A stretch of DNA of 64,000 nucleotides from Allorhizobium ampelinum S4 (GCF_000016285.1 NC_011989.1:933001-997000); one strand, 5' to 3'; counted from the first letter of the stretch, positions 44,756 to 55,027 are shown. Program-made: numbers and translations. Notes: generated from the sequence alone by a model not told the origin.

Positions 44756-46771
44756 ATGGCGTTTGGAATTACACGTATAGGAAGCAAACTCTCGGTCATG
44801 TCCGGTGCAGGCATTGTCCTTGTCCTCATCATCTCGGTCGCCGGATGGGTTTTGTCGCGAGCGGTCGACAGGGCTGTCACCCAGGGCCAGGTCCAGTCCG
44901 GGATCGCCCGCAATATCATCGATATGAAAGCGTCTTTGCGCGGCATGGATATCGGCGTGGGCGAACTGCGCCTGGCAACGTCCCAGCAGCAGCAACAGGC
45001 CGCAGTCGAGTATTTCCAGCAACGGCACAGTTCCGCCGAGAAATATCTAAACCTCGCCAGGGCCGATATGCGATTGCCCGCCAATCAGGAGCGGGCTCGC
45101 CGCATTGGCGAACTGCTGACCAATTACAGCGCGGCCATCACCCAATTGGCAACCGTCATCGGTCGTTCTTCGGCAGATGTCTCCGCCAGCCTGCCGCCTC
45201 TGAAAAAAATGAACGACGAACTGGCCGCCCTTGTTGATGAGACGGTGATTGCTGTCAAGCAGAAGGTCGAGGAGACCAACGAAGAGCGCCTTCATCTGCA
45301 AAATACCGCCTCGGCGATTACCCTTTGTCTCTCGGTTTTGCTGGTGACGCTGATGATCGGCTCGGCGCTCTTCGGACGCCGGGCGATTGCGGCGCCCATC
45401 CAGCGGATCACCGATTGCATGGCAGACCTGGCCAAGGGCGATTTGTCCAAAACCATCCCCTATGCAAGTAACAAGGATGAGATCGGCGACATGGCCCGCG
45501 CCGTGCTGGTCTTCAAACAGAATGCGGAAAAGGTTCGTGATCTCAATGCGCAGGAAGTCGCGCTCCAGGCTCAGAATGCGGATTTGCAGAGCAATATTTC
45601 CCACGTCGTGTCATCGGCGGTTGCGGGCGATTTTTCCGCTCGCATTCAAAAGCGCTATGACAACGAAGACCTGAATCGCTTCGCTGCCAGCGTCAACCAG
45701 TTGGTGACCTCTGTCGATCTGGGTGTAGCTGAAACCAATCGCGTGGTCGCGGCTCTGGCCGAAGGCGATCTGACCGAAGCCATGCGCGGCGAGTTCAAGG
45801 GCGTGTTCCTCAATTTGCAGACAAACATGAACGCGACCATGGAGAGCCTGCGGGTGGTGATGACGGAAGTCCGCGGCGCTATCGACATGATCAAGAGTGG
45901 CGCGGGCGAACTGCGCCATGCCTCCTCCGATCTGTCCAAGCGTTCGGAGCAGCAGGCGGCCTCTTTGGAGGAAACCGCAGCAGCACTCGAGGAGATAACA
46001 TCCGCCGTGAAGAGTTCCACTGACCGTTCGGGTGAGGCCGCCGAGATGGTTGCCCAGGCGCGTCAAAGCACCGAACAGTCCCGCGACGTGGTCAGAAATA
46101 CGGTTGCCGCCATGGAGCGCATCGAGCAGGCCTCCAACGAGATCGGCAACATCATCAATGTCATCGACGAAATCGCTTTCCAGACCAATCTTTTGGCGCT
46201 GAATGCTGGCGTTGAAGCCGCCCGTGCGGGTGAGGCTGGCAAGGGCTTTGCCGTGGTTGCCCAGGAAGTGCGCGAACTGGCACAACGCTCGGCGGGCGCC
46301 GCCAAGGACATCAAGACGCTGATCACCCGCTCTCGCAACGAGGTGGCCGACGGCGTGGCCCTGGTGACGGAGACGGGTGACGTGCTGGGCACCATCGGCA
46401 GCCATGTCGTGAAGATCAATGAACATGTCCATTCCATCGCCCAGGCCGCCAGGGAGCAATCGACCGGTCTGAGCGAGATCAATACTGCCATCAACCAGAT
46501 GGACCAGACGACACAGCAGAATGCGGCCATGGTCGAGGAATCGACCGCCGCCACCAATAAACTGGCCGACGAGGCGAGTAATCTCTCCACGCTGGTGGCG
46601 CGTTTCAAAGTACACACCGGTACGCAGGCGTCGGCCCCATCCCGCCCAGTCTCGTCCCACTCGGCGCCCTCCCATTCCGCAATGGCCTCTGCCCCTGCGG
46701 GGCGGCGACCCGTGTCCTCCAGCCGAGGTAATACCGCCCTGGCGATCGAAAAGGATTGGGAGGAGTTCTGA
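44756..46771 (+). CDS. Methyl-accepting chemotaxis protein
   Basis: The 671-residue receptor has a membrane helix at about residues 14-36, a periplasmic helical sensor to about 185, a second helix near 187-208, a HAMP domain and linker helices, and the signalling domain with [24 protein letters not shown] as hairpin tip. It ends KDWEEF, a CheR/CheB docking-type tail like that of the receptor at 12192. The sensor part is a four-helix-bundle type and differs from the other receptor. The ATG at 44756 follows directly from a plausible leader. It is not part of a chemotaxis operon, so it is an orphan receptor. Confidence 0.94.
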   Translation: MAFGITRIGSKLSVMSGAGIVLVLIISVAGWVLSRAVDRAVTQGQVQSGIARNIIDMKASLRGMDIGVGELRLATSQQQQQAAVEYFQQRHSSAEKYLNLARADMRLPANQERARRIGELLTNYSAAITQLATVIGRSSADVSASLPPLKKMNDELAALVDETVIAVKQKVEETNEERLHLQNTASAITLCLSVLLVTLMIGSALFGRRAIAAPIQRITDCMADLAKGDLSKTIPYASNKDEIGDMARAVLVFKQNAEKVRDLNAQEVALQAQNADLQSNISHVVSSAVAGDFSARIQKRYDNEDLNRFAASVNQLVTSVDLGVAETNRVVAALAEGDLTEAMRGEFKGVFLNLQTNMNATMESLRVVMTEVRGAIDMIKSGAGELRHASSDLSKRSEQQAASLEETAAALEEITSAVKSSTDRSGEAAEMVAQARQSTEQSRDVVRNTVAAMERIEQASNEIGNIINVIDEIAFQTNLLALNAGVEAARAGEAGKGFAVVAQEVRELAQRSAGAAKDIKTLITRSRNEVADGVALVTETGDVLGTIGSHVVKINEHVHSIAQAAREQSTGLSEINTAINQMDQTTQQNAAMVEESTAATNKLADEASNLSTLVARFKVHTGTQASAPSRPVSSHSAPSHSAMASAPAGRRPVSSSRGNTALAIEKDWEEF

Positions 46772-46904
46772 GCCGCACTGTAACGCTGGCCCAGCCCGTT
46801 GGACCTTTGTTCCATTTCTACCTTTTGGAAGACGGCGCTTGAAATTCCGCAAAATCGGGCCTACCTTCTTATCAACGTCAACAGAAAGAAAGGAAGGTGA
46901 TCCA

Positions 46905-46979
46905 ATGTCTAATGAGATTTCGGTCTGCGTAGAGGGCTTTGGAATGGTGATGGTCGGAAAGGGGCAGCCCTCGATCTGA
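46905..46979 (+). CDS. 24-codon ORF upstream of the glycosyltransferase array
   Basis: The ORF starts MSNEISVCVEGFGMVMV and ends GKGQPSI. It has a strong AAGGAAGGTG ribosome binding site 8 bases before the ATG and a stable hairpin 13 bases after the stop (46993-47012), with another terminator at 47067. It is therefore probably an independent, translated mini-gene. The peptide contains a single cysteine and several serine and glycine residues. It lies just upstream of three GT41-like glycosyltransferases and might be a modified peptide or a sensor leader; that link is speculation. No homologous family is recognised. Confidence 0.5.
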   Translation: MSNEISVCVEGFGMVMVGKGQPSI

Positions 46980-46992
46980 TCCCATCTTCCTT

Positions 46993-47012
46993 CGGCGGCA
47001 GCTGTGCCGCCG
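46993..47012 (+). terminator. Hairpin after the 24-codon ORF
   Basis: CGGCGGCA pairs perfectly with TGCCGCCG around GCTG. A short T-containing tail follows. Confidence 0.6.
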
Positions 47013-47066
47013 GGTCTTCAGTCAGGCCAAACTCATGCAAAATTCATGGCCGCAAGGCCAGGAGGA

Positions 47067-47092
47067 AAGGGTCGCGAAAGCGGCCCTTTTTG
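47067..47092 (+). terminator. Second terminator in the spacer before the glycosyltransferases
   Basis: AAGGGTCGC pairs with GCGGCCCTT around GAAA, with one G-T pair, followed by a run of T. It should end transcription from the upstream unit, so the first glycosyltransferase gene needs its own promoter between 47093 and 47261. Confidence 0.7.
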
Positions 47093-47261
47093 CTGTTCCG
47101 TTGATCGTTCCTCTTCATCCCATGATGTCTCTCCAGCCCCGCGCAAACTCTTGTTTTTATGGATGAGAGGGCCGGGCCATCTGTATCCGGCGTTGGAACC
47201 CGGTGTTGCCTTGTGAATTCGATAATTCCGGTGACGCGGGTGTTTGTTGTTGGAGCATCGC

Positions 47262-49199
47262 GTGGCCACCCTGGAACTGGTACTTTCGGCTTATCAAAGC
47301 GGCGATCTGGACCAGGCGCTGGCGCTGGCCGATGCGACCGATGAAACGGACCCGGATCGGATCGCTGATCTGGATTTCCTCACCGGCGGCATCCGGTTGA
47401 AGCAAGCCGACAGGGCCGGGGCGGCCAAGGCTTTTCTGAAGGTGGCACACAGTGCATCGGCCAAGGCGAATGATTGTCTGGTGCTGGCCATTGATCTGAT
47501 GTTTTCCGAGAGCCAGTTCGAGCCGCTTGCCGGGCTTGTCGATCTCGTGGCAAAACGGCTTGCCGATCATCAGACAGCGGTGTTCAAGGTTGTGACTGCC
47601 TTGTCCACGCTTGGACGGCTCGGCGAGGCCCATGCGATTATCGGCGCACTGGATTGTGAAAAACGTCCGCATCTCAATCTTCTCATTGCTTTCATTGCGA
47701 CCTCGAGGGACAGGGACGGGCTCTATGCCGTTCTGCTGGCCAATGCTGTGCGCTACCCCAACAATGCTTTCCTGCTTGCCGCTCTGGCGCTACGCGCCCA
47801 TGAGCGCTGCGATTTCGCTGTGACGGATCATTTTGCGGCCAGGTTGCGGGAACCGGGTTTTGGGGAGCGTCTGGCAGCTTTTGAGCTGGGTTTGGCAAGG
47901 ATCATCCGCACCGATGATGAGCGTGAGGCGGCAAAGCCGTTTTTCGGAGCGCTCGAAGTCATGCGTCACCGTGCGCAAGGGGCAGAACCTCTCGCGCGCC
48001 GGGCGATCCGCCCGCAGGGCCGACTTCGCATCGCCTATTTTTCCAGCGATCTTCGCCTTCATCCGATGATGACGTTGATCTATGACGCCCTGTTGCAGCA
48101 TGACCGTTCGCGGTTCGATATTATCCTGCTGTGCCATTCTCCCGTCGGTTGCGAGGCTTATCAATCGACGTGGCCGGAGCAATTGCGCGGCGAAGTCGTC
48201 CGGGTTCGCGACCTGTCCAGCGCCGCCATCATCGAATGGATACGCCAAAATGAGGTGGATATCCTGGTGGATCTGAATGGGCATACGGCGCGGGCAAGGC
48301 TTGATGTCGTTGACCTTTGCGACGCGCCGATCAAAGTTACCTATATGGGATTTCCCGGTGCGGTGATGGGGGTCGATCTGGACTATGCGATCACCGATCC
48401 GATCATCACGCCCGATAGCAGCAAGCCCTATTATCAGGAAAAGCTCTGCCGCTTGCCGGAAACCTATATGGCCAACAGCGTGTCTAGCCGGACTTGGCAG
48501 CAGAGGGCAAGCCGCGAGTCGGTTGGGTTGCCATCTGGTCGGTTTGTGTTCGGCTCGTTCAACGGGTCGCAGAAGATCGACCGTCAGGCGATCCGTATCT
48601 GGGCGCAGATTCTGAAGCGTGTGCCTGAGGCCATCCTTTCCATAAGCTGCGCGCGCGTTGCGGTGGCGGATAATCTGCGCGTCGCCTTCGCGCAGCAGGG
48701 CATCGATGCCGGGCGATTGATCTTCTTCGATAATTGCCCGAGTGCGGAGTTTCTGGCCCGGATGTCGGCAACCGATCTGGTGCTCGACACCTTTATTTAC
48801 AACGGCCACACCACCACATCCGATGCGCTGTGGGCAGGGGTTCCTGTCCTGACGAAGAAAGGCAAGGCGTTCGCTGGTCGTGTTTCCGAAAGCCTGCTAA
48901 AGGCCGTCGGCCTGCCGGAACTGGTGGCGCAGGATGCGGATGATTTTATCGCCCGCGCCGTTGATCTTGCCGAGCATCCAGACCGGTTGGAAGACCTTCG
49001 AGCACGGCTGCGCACCCAGATTTTAACCGCGCCGCTGTTTGATGCCGAGCGCTTCACACGCCATCTGGAGCGTGGCTACGAGATGATGGCGGAGCGGGCG
49101 CGGGCGGGCCTTGCGCCCGATCATCTCGATGTTCCGGCCTTGCCTGCGCGCAAGGAGCCGTTTTTTACGCCGCAAGAGGTAGGCCATGGCAACGTTTGA
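47262..49199 (+). CDS. GT41/SPINDLY-like glycosyltransferase, paralogue 1
   Basis: The 645-residue protein has an alpha-helical N-terminal half and, from about residue 245, a C-terminal domain of the O-GlcNAc-transferase (GT41, SPINDLY) type. Marks are RIAYFSSDLRLHPMM near 254, DILVDLNGHT, TYMGFPGAVMGVDLDYAITD, and LDTFIYNGHTTTSDALWAG, which in OGT binds the nucleotide sugar. Such enzymes add a sugar to Ser/Thr of proteins. The start is the GTG at 47262, with GGAG 7 bases upstream, which makes the N-terminus align with the next two paralogues. Its end overlaps paralogue 2 by 14 bases. It carries no signal peptide, so it acts in the cytoplasm. Confidence 0.87.
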   Translation: MATLELVLSAYQSGDLDQALALADATDETDPDRIADLDFLTGGIRLKQADRAGAAKAFLKVAHSASAKANDCLVLAIDLMFSESQFEPLAGLVDLVAKRLADHQTAVFKVVTALSTLGRLGEAHAIIGALDCEKRPHLNLLIAFIATSRDRDGLYAVLLANAVRYPNNAFLLAALALRAHERCDFAVTDHFAARLREPGFGERLAAFELGLARIIRTDDEREAAKPFFGALEVMRHRAQGAEPLARRAIRPQGRLRIAYFSSDLRLHPMMTLIYDALLQHDRSRFDIILLCHSPVGCEAYQSTWPEQLRGEVVRVRDLSSAAIIEWIRQNEVDILVDLNGHTARARLDVVDLCDAPIKVTYMGFPGAVMGVDLDYAITDPIITPDSSKPYYQEKLCRLPETYMANSVSSRTWQQRASRESVGLPSGRFVFGSFNGSQKIDRQAIRIWAQILKRVPEAILSISCARVAVADNLRVAFAQQGIDAGRLIFFDNCPSAEFLARMSATDLVLDTFIYNGHTTTSDALWAGVPVLTKKGKAFAGRVSESLLKAVGLPELVAQDADDFIARAVDLAEHPDRLEDLRARLRTQILTAPLFDAERFTRHLERGYEMMAERARAGLAPDHLDVPALPARKEPFFTPQEVGHGNV

Positions 49200-51099
49200 T
49201 ACGGCGGTCAAGGCTTATCAGGCCGGGGATTTCGATGCGGCGCTGGGTGCGGCGCACGCCGTGATTGCCAAAAAAGCGCCCAATCATGCGATGGCGAAGG
49301 CCTTAATCGGCAATATCCTGCTGAAACGCGGCGATAAGCCAGCCGCCGCCAGCGCCTTTGCCCAGGCGGCAAGCGCCAATCGCGCCGAGGCACCTGCCTT
49401 TCTGAAACTGGCGGCGACGCTGTTTCTCCAGACCGGACAGACGGATGATGTTCGCCGGATCGGGCTAGAGGCGGGTCTGCTCAATCGCAACGATCCGGCC
49501 TTTGTGCTTGTTATGGCTCAGACCCTACTGGCAGCTTGGGACGACCCGGCCCGCCAGGCCGTGACGCAACTGATCCCTTATCTTGACCGAGCGAGCGGCC
49601 CGGCAATGTTTTTTGCCGCCAGTTTCTACCGCGCCAATTGGCAGCTGCCTGAACTGAAAGCGCTGCTGGATGAGGCCCGTGAAACCGTGCCTGATGATGT
49701 CGCCATCGAAGACCTGCGCTTTGCCAGCGCCCATGATCTGGTCGATCTCGCCACCATTGCCCGCCATCAGGCATTGATGGCCGCCCCGGACGAGCCTTAC
49801 GCCCGTGCTGTGTTGCAGGTCGAGCAGGCGCTGTCGCGCTTGCTGTGGTGCGAAGACCAGAGTGTGCAGGCCAAGCCCGTGCGCGAGCATCTGGCGCTGG
49901 CGCAAAGCTTCGCCGCCCGCCCGCCGCGGCGGAAAATCGGCCGCCGGATAATGGAAAAGAGCGAACAACCCCTGCATATCGGCTATCTCTCCAGCGACTT
50001 TCACGCCCATGCAACAATGACGCTGTTTCTCGACAGCCTGCTAGCCCATGACCGCAGTCGGTTCAGGATCACGCTATTTTGCTATACCGCAAAGACCTAC
50101 AGCGCCGATCAGCAGGCCATGCCGGAGCAGCTACGCCGCGAACTTGTCAGTCTGCGCGATCTTTCCGACGAGGAGGCGGCTGGCGAAATTGACCGTCGGA
50201 AAGTCGATATTCTGGTCGATCTGAAAGGCCATACGCCGGGTGCCAGGCTCGGCATCGTCAATCTGTCGTCGGCGCCAGTTAAAGCAACCTATCTCGGCTT
50301 CCCCGGCCCGGTGTCCGGCGTCGATCTGGATTATGCTATCACCGATCCGGTGGTGACGCCTGACAGTGCCGAGGCTTTTTACCAGGAAAAATTCTGCCGC
50401 CTGCCGGAGTGCTATCAGGCCAACAGCGCTGCCAGCCGTCCGCAACCAAGGCCGTCGCGGCGTGCCGATCATGGGGTGCCGGAGCATGCCTTCGTTTTTG
50501 CGTCCTTCAACGGCGTCCATAAGATCACGCCGCAGACCATGTCCCTGTGGGCTAGAGTATTGCGGGCCGCACCCGATAGCCTGTTGTGGATGCTTTGCCC
50601 GGATGCCATTGCAAGAACCAACCTGGAGGCGGCCTTTGTGGCGGAAGGCATCGATCCGGCCCGCATCCTGTTTGCCGCCAAGCAAGATTATGGCGACCAC
50701 GTCCACCGGCTGCCGCTGGCCGATCTGGCGCTCGATACCTTCCCCTGCAACGGCCATACGACGACCTCCGATATGCTTTGGGGCGGGCTGCCGGTCTTGA
50801 CCAAACGTGGGCATTGTTTTGCCGGGCGGGTGTCGGAAAGCCTGTTGAAGGCTGTCGGCCTCGATCAACTGGTGGCTGATGATGAGGAGGCGTTCGTCAG
50901 TCTGGCCGCAGAGCTGGCCCGGCAACCGGACAAGATTGCCGCGTTGAAAAACCACCTTGCCACCAGCCGCCATGCCGCGCCGCTGTTCGATACGCTTCGC
51001 TTCACCCAACATCTGGAACGAGCCTATGAGATGATGGCGGAGCGCGCCCGCGCGGGCCTCGCGCCCGCCCGGATCGATGTTCCGGCCCTGCCGGGGTAA
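49186..51099 (+). CDS. GT41/SPINDLY-like glycosyltransferase, paralogue 2
   Basis: The 637-residue protein has the same layout: helical repeats in the first 230 residues, beginning AVKAYQAGDFDAALGAAH, and the GT41 catalytic domain with IGYLSSDFHAHATM near 264, VDILVDLKGHTPG, YLGFPGPVSGVDLDYAITDP and LDTFPCNGHTTTSDMLWGG. The N-terminal half is TPR-like and probably binds acceptor proteins. It overlaps paralogue 1 by 14 bases, so both are translated together. Its start has an AGAGGT site upstream. Compared with paralogue 1 the catalytic blocks are well conserved while the N-terminal half differs, suggesting different acceptors. Confidence 0.88.
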   Translation: MATFDTAVKAYQAGDFDAALGAAHAVIAKKAPNHAMAKALIGNILLKRGDKPAAASAFAQAASANRAEAPAFLKLAATLFLQTGQTDDVRRIGLEAGLLNRNDPAFVLVMAQTLLAAWDDPARQAVTQLIPYLDRASGPAMFFAASFYRANWQLPELKALLDEARETVPDDVAIEDLRFASAHDLVDLATIARHQALMAAPDEPYARAVLQVEQALSRLLWCEDQSVQAKPVREHLALAQSFAARPPRRKIGRRIMEKSEQPLHIGYLSSDFHAHATMTLFLDSLLAHDRSRFRITLFCYTAKTYSADQQAMPEQLRRELVSLRDLSDEEAAGEIDRRKVDILVDLKGHTPGARLGIVNLSSAPVKATYLGFPGPVSGVDLDYAITDPVVTPDSAEAFYQEKFCRLPECYQANSAASRPQPRPSRRADHGVPEHAFVFASFNGVHKITPQTMSLWARVLRAAPDSLLWMLCPDAIARTNLEAAFVAEGIDPARILFAAKQDYGDHVHRLPLADLALDTFPCNGHTTTSDMLWGGLPVLTKRGHCFAGRVSESLLKAVGLDQLVADDEEAFVSLAAELARQPDKIAALKNHLATSRHAAPLFDTLRFTQHLERAYEMMAERARAGLAPARIDVPALPG

Positions 51100-51215
51100 G
51101 TGTCACGCCGCTGCCGCCGGGCAAGCCTCGGGCAATGGTTTTCCTCTATCCGAGATGATGCTGCGGCATGTTCCTGCCGTCGCATGGATTGAACATGCAG
51201 GTGGCTTGACGGATC

Positions 51216-53129
51216 ATGGCTCAGGATATGGATTTGGCGCTCAATGCCTACCGGCAGGGCGCGTTCGAAAAGGCTCTCGGTCATGCGCAGGCGGCAGTCA
51301 AGCAATTGGCGCGGGCCGGAAAAGCCGGGCAGGCCGAAATGCTGGCCGCCAATATCTATCTGAAGCTCGGCCAGAAGATTGAGGCCGCGCAAGCCTTTGC
51401 CCGGTCGGCAGCGGCTTTGCCGGAAAAGCGCGCCGAATTCCTGAAATTCGCCGCCAAGCTTTATCTGGCCGAGCGGCGCGTCGATCTTCTGGAGGGCATT
51501 GCTGTTGCCGCAGCGCGCGCCAATGCTGATGATGCGGGTTTTGTCGGCGAGATCGCCAATATGCTGCTGGGGGCGGGCATGCATCCGCCACTGGATGAAT
51601 TGGTGCCGCTTCTCGATATGACCAATAACTGGCATTTGCAGATCGTCATCAACCATTACCAATTGACACGCAAACCGGACAAGCTGAAGCCGATCATCGA
51701 AAAGCGCTATGCGGAAAGCCCCGGGGACAGTTTTGTCGCGGTGAATTATTTCATGTTCTGCCGCTCCAGCCTGTTCTTTCCGGTGGCAAGACAATGGCTG
51801 GACATGATGAAAACGCCTGAAGATCCGTTGACGGCGGAGATCCTTTATCGTGACCAGCCTCTATCGCGCTGCTACTGGAGCGACGATCAGGCGGTGATCA
51901 ACGGTCCTTGCGGCGGCACCGACATGCTTCAGCGCAATGTGGGCACTGTCATGCCACGGCGCGCGGTTCGCCCTTTGGGCGAAAAACTCAAGATCGGTTA
52001 TCTCTCTTCGGATCTGACCATCCACGCCACCATGTATCTTCTTTACGATGTCTTTCTGGCCCATGACCGCAGCCGTTTCGACGTTACCTTTTTTTGCCAT
52101 ACGCCGCCTGGTCAGGCCGCCATACAAAAGACCTGGGATCCGGTGCTACAATCGGAAATTATCGCTGTCGGCCAGATGGATAATGACGGGATCGCCCAGG
52201 AAATCAGCCGGCGCGGCATCGATATTCTCATCGATCTGAAGGGACACACGGCGGGCAACCGGCTTGCCGCTGTCGCTCTTTCGGATGCGCCGGTCAAGGC
52301 CAGCTGGATCGGTTATCCCGGCTCGGTGCGTGGCGCGGGGCTCGATTATCACATGACCGACCCCATCGTCACACCCGACGATGCCAAGCTGTGGTTTGAG
52401 GAAAAGCTCTGCCGCCTGCCGGAAACCTATCAGGGCAATTGCAGCCTGACCAAGCCGCGCCCCAAACCGTTGAAGCGGGCCGATCACGGGCTGCCGGAAG
52501 AGGTCTTTGTGTTTGCCTCTTTCAATTCTCCCGCCAAGATCAGTCCGCAAAGCATCACCCTGTGGGCCTCGATCATGAACGCCGTGCCGGACAGCCTATT
52601 GTGGATATTGTGCAGTGGTGCGCAATTGCAGGCGAATTTCGCTGAGGAATTCGCTCGCCTCGGCATTGGCCGCGACCGTATCGTCTTTGCCCAAGGGGTC
52701 GATTATCCTGATCATCTCAGCCGGGTGGGTCTTGCCGATCTGGCGCTCGACACGTTCCCCTATAACGGCCATACCACGACCTCGGATCTGCTCTGGGGCG
52801 GCCTGCCGGTCCTGACGAAAAAGGGTCGTAGCTTTGCTGCGAGGGTGTCAGAAAGCCTGCTGACGGCTATCGGCCTGCCCGAACTGGTGGCGCGGGACGG
52901 TGAAGAGTTTGTCGAAAGGGCGGTAGAGTTCGCCGCTCACCCGGAAAAGATCGTCGCCCTGAAACAAAAGCTCGAAGCCAACCGCCTCAGGGAGCCTTTG
53001 TTCGACACTGAGCGCTTCACCCGGCATCTGGAACGCGCCTATGAGATGATGGCGGCGCGGGCCAGGGCAGGGCTTGCGCCCGACCATATCGACGTGCCAG
53101 CCCTGCCGATCCGGTCAATGTCTTTCTAG
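51216..53129 (+). CDS. GT41/SPINDLY-like glycosyltransferase, paralogue 3
   Basis: The 637-residue third copy begins MAQDMDLALNAYRQGAFEKA and again has an N-terminal helical half and the C-terminal GT41 domain: IGYLSSDLTIHATM near 264, LIDLKGHTAGNRLA, WIGYPGSVRGAGLDYHMTDP and LDTFPYNGHTTTSDLLWGG. It is separated from paralogue 2 by 116 bases. The three end in the same EMMA(E/A)RARAGLAP block followed by DVPALP, which marks them as products of tandem duplication. Motif positions for catalysis are intact in all three. Function in protein glycosylation is expected; the acceptor could be flagellin, a lone copy of which lies 23 kb away, but this is inference. Confidence 0.88.
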   Translation: MAQDMDLALNAYRQGAFEKALGHAQAAVKQLARAGKAGQAEMLAANIYLKLGQKIEAAQAFARSAAALPEKRAEFLKFAAKLYLAERRVDLLEGIAVAAARANADDAGFVGEIANMLLGAGMHPPLDELVPLLDMTNNWHLQIVINHYQLTRKPDKLKPIIEKRYAESPGDSFVAVNYFMFCRSSLFFPVARQWLDMMKTPEDPLTAEILYRDQPLSRCYWSDDQAVINGPCGGTDMLQRNVGTVMPRRAVRPLGEKLKIGYLSSDLTIHATMYLLYDVFLAHDRSRFDVTFFCHTPPGQAAIQKTWDPVLQSEIIAVGQMDNDGIAQEISRRGIDILIDLKGHTAGNRLAAVALSDAPVKASWIGYPGSVRGAGLDYHMTDPIVTPDDAKLWFEEKLCRLPETYQGNCSLTKPRPKPLKRADHGLPEEVFVFASFNSPAKISPQSITLWASIMNAVPDSLLWILCSGAQLQANFAEEFARLGIGRDRIVFAQGVDYPDHLSRVGLADLALDTFPYNGHTTTSDLLWGGLPVLTKKGRSFAARVSESLLTAIGLPELVARDGEEFVERAVEFAAHPEKIVALKQKLEANRLREPLFDTERFTRHLERAYEMMAARARAGLAPDHIDVPALPIRSMSF

Positions 53130-53233
53130 GTGTGCACAGCACTGTAAGACTCTTGCCAGCTTGTTTAGGGATGCGCCCTGTCGCATTCTGCGTTAAGCAA
53201 ACAGGGTCCCCAAACACGTAAGGCCTCGCCATC

Positions 53234-54241
53234 ATGACCAATCCCATTACCGTTGAAGTCACCCGTGGAAACCGCGTCGAAAGCCGCCATCATGGCGTGG
53301 CCGTGGTGGTGGATGGTGATGGCCAGGTGGTGTTTTCCGCCGGAGATATCGAGGCGGGCGTGTTTCCGCGCTCAGCCTGCAAGGCCATGCAGGCCCTGCC
53401 TTTGGTGGAAAGCGGTGCTGCGGATGCTTATGGGTTCGGCGACAAGGAACTGGCGCTGGCCTGTTCCTCCCACTCCGGCGAGGACGAGCATGTGGTGCTG
53501 GCGGCGCTGATGCTGGCCAGGGCCGGGCTGGATGTGGATGCGCTGGAATGCGGCGCTCATTGGTCTTTCGACCAGAAAACCCTGATCCATCAGGCCCGCA
53601 CATTGGAAAAGCCGCAGGCGCTGCATAACAATTGCTCCGGTAAACATGCCGGTTTCGTCTGCGCCTGCGTACATGCTGGCTATCAGGTCGAAGGCTATGT
53701 GGAATACGACCACCCCCTGCAACGCGATATCCGGGCGACCATGGAAAGCCTGACGGGCGCCGTGCTGGACCGCGACCATTGCGGCACCGACGGATGCTCC
53801 ATTCCAAGCTATGCGGTGCCGTTGAAGGCGCTGGCCCATGGTTTTGCCAGGATGGCAACGGGGCAGGGGCTGGAGCCGCTGCGCGCCAAGGCCTCCAGAC
53901 GGCTGATCGACGCCTGCATGGCGGAACCCTATTACGTGGCGGGGACCGCCCGCGCCTGCACGAAGATGATGCAGGTCGCTCCGGGAAAGATCTTCGCCAA
54001 GACGGGTGCCGAAGGGGTGTTTTGCGCCGTTCTGCCGCAGCAGGGCCTGTCGATTGCGGTCAAGGCGGATGACGGCACGACCCGCGCCGCCGAGGCGATG
54101 GTAACGGCGCTGCTGGCTCGCTATTTCGAAAAGGACAGTCCCGAGCGGCTGGCGCTGCTGGCCATGGCCAATAAGCCGATGCACAATTGGACAGGCCGCC
54201 ATGTCGGTGATGTCAGGGTGACCGACGTGCTGTTTTCCTGA
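53234..54241 (+). CDS. ansA: Rhizobial-type L-asparaginase II (PF06089)
   Basis: The 335-residue protein belongs to the asparaginase II family first studied in Rhizobium etli, which is unrelated to the common bacterial type. Conserved blocks are PRSACKAMQALP near 46, ACSSHSGEDEHV near 77 with nucleophilic serine candidates, and LHNNCSGKHAGFVCA near 135. It hydrolyses L-asparagine to aspartate and ammonia in the cytoplasm, supporting growth on asparagine. It follows the third glycosyltransferase by 104 bases. It is convergent with the DeoR gene, with 30 bases between the stops. The start is the ATG at 53234. Confidence 0.87.
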   Translation: MTNPITVEVTRGNRVESRHHGVAVVVDGDGQVVFSAGDIEAGVFPRSACKAMQALPLVESGAADAYGFGDKELALACSSHSGEDEHVVLAALMLARAGLDVDALECGAHWSFDQKTLIHQARTLEKPQALHNNCSGKHAGFVCACVHAGYQVEGYVEYDHPLQRDIRATMESLTGAVLDRDHCGTDGCSIPSYAVPLKALAHGFARMATGQGLEPLRAKASRRLIDACMAEPYYVAGTARACTKMMQVAPGKIFAKTGAEGVFCAVLPQQGLSIAVKADDGTTRAAEAMVTALLARYFEKDSPERLALLAMANKPMHNWTGRHVGDVRVTDVLFS

Positions 54242-54271
54242 TCTCTCGCGATTTCATATCCTGACGACGGC

Positions 54272-55027
54272 TCATGCCTGGAAAAGCGCGATCCCTGTCG
54301 CCTGATAGGGGGTAAGACGCTCCGCCTCCACACTGGGCCCGACGATCAATCCCGCCAGGGCTGGCAGTGGCAGAATCTGGCAGGGCGACAGTGTATCCAG
54401 CTTTTCCGAGGTCAGGCAGAGATAGGTTTCCGCACTGACCGAGGCGATTATCCGTTTGATCGCCGCTTCCTCAGCATCGCCAGTGGTGACGCCATGCTGG
54501 GGGTGGACGGATGTCGCACCCAGGAAGAACAGGTGCGGGCGCAGCCTTGCAATCGCTTCCGCCGCCACTGCACCCACCGCCACCATCGAATGCCGGTAGA
54601 GCCGCCCGCCGATCAGGATGACCTCGATATCGCTGCGTCGTTCCAGCTCGACGGCAATGGTCGGGCTGTGGGTCATCACCGTCAGGCCGAGATTTTGCGG
54701 CAGCAGCCGGGCAATTTCGGCATTGGTGGTGCCGCCATCCAGAAAGATCATCTGCCCCGGCTGAACCAGCGCTACGGCACGGGTTGCCAAAGCCTGTTTC
54801 TCGCTGCCCGCCCGGCTTTTTCGGGTCGAGAAATCCGGCAGATCCGGTGAAAGCGGCAGCGCACCGCCATGCACGCGCGCCAGCAATCCCGCTGCCGCCA
54901 TGTCGCGCATGTCACGGCGAACGGTGTCCTCCGACAGGTCGAGTTCAGCGGCGAAATCCTTGGCGATCACCCGTCCGTCGCGTTGCAAACGGGAGAGAAT
55001 GAGAGCCTTGCGTTGATGAGTCAGCAT
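54272..55027 (-). CDS. DeoR-family transcriptional regulator
   Basis: The 251-residue protein has the N-terminal DeoR helix-turn-helix, MLTHQRKALILSRLQRDGRV with the recognition stretch LSEDTVRRDM, and a C-terminal sugar-phosphate sensor domain with FLDGGTTNAEIARLLP. DeoR members usually repress carbohydrate genes and respond to phosphorylated sugars. It is transcribed divergently from the DUF4406 gene with 113 bases between starts. No sugar operon is near, so that gene and its own expression are the first target candidates. Confidence 0.9.
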   Translation of the reverse strand: MLTHQRKALILSRLQRDGRVIAKDFAAELDLSEDTVRRDMRDMAAAGLLARVHGGALPLSPDLPDFSTRKSRAGSEKQALATRAVALVQPGQMIFLDGGTTNAEIARLLPQNLGLTVMTHSPTIAVELERRSDIEVILIGGRLYRHSMVAVGAVAAEAIARLRPHLFFLGATSVHPQHGVTTGDAEEAAIKRIIASVSAETYLCLTSEKLDTLSPCQILPLPALAGLIVGPSVEAERLTPYQATGIALFQA

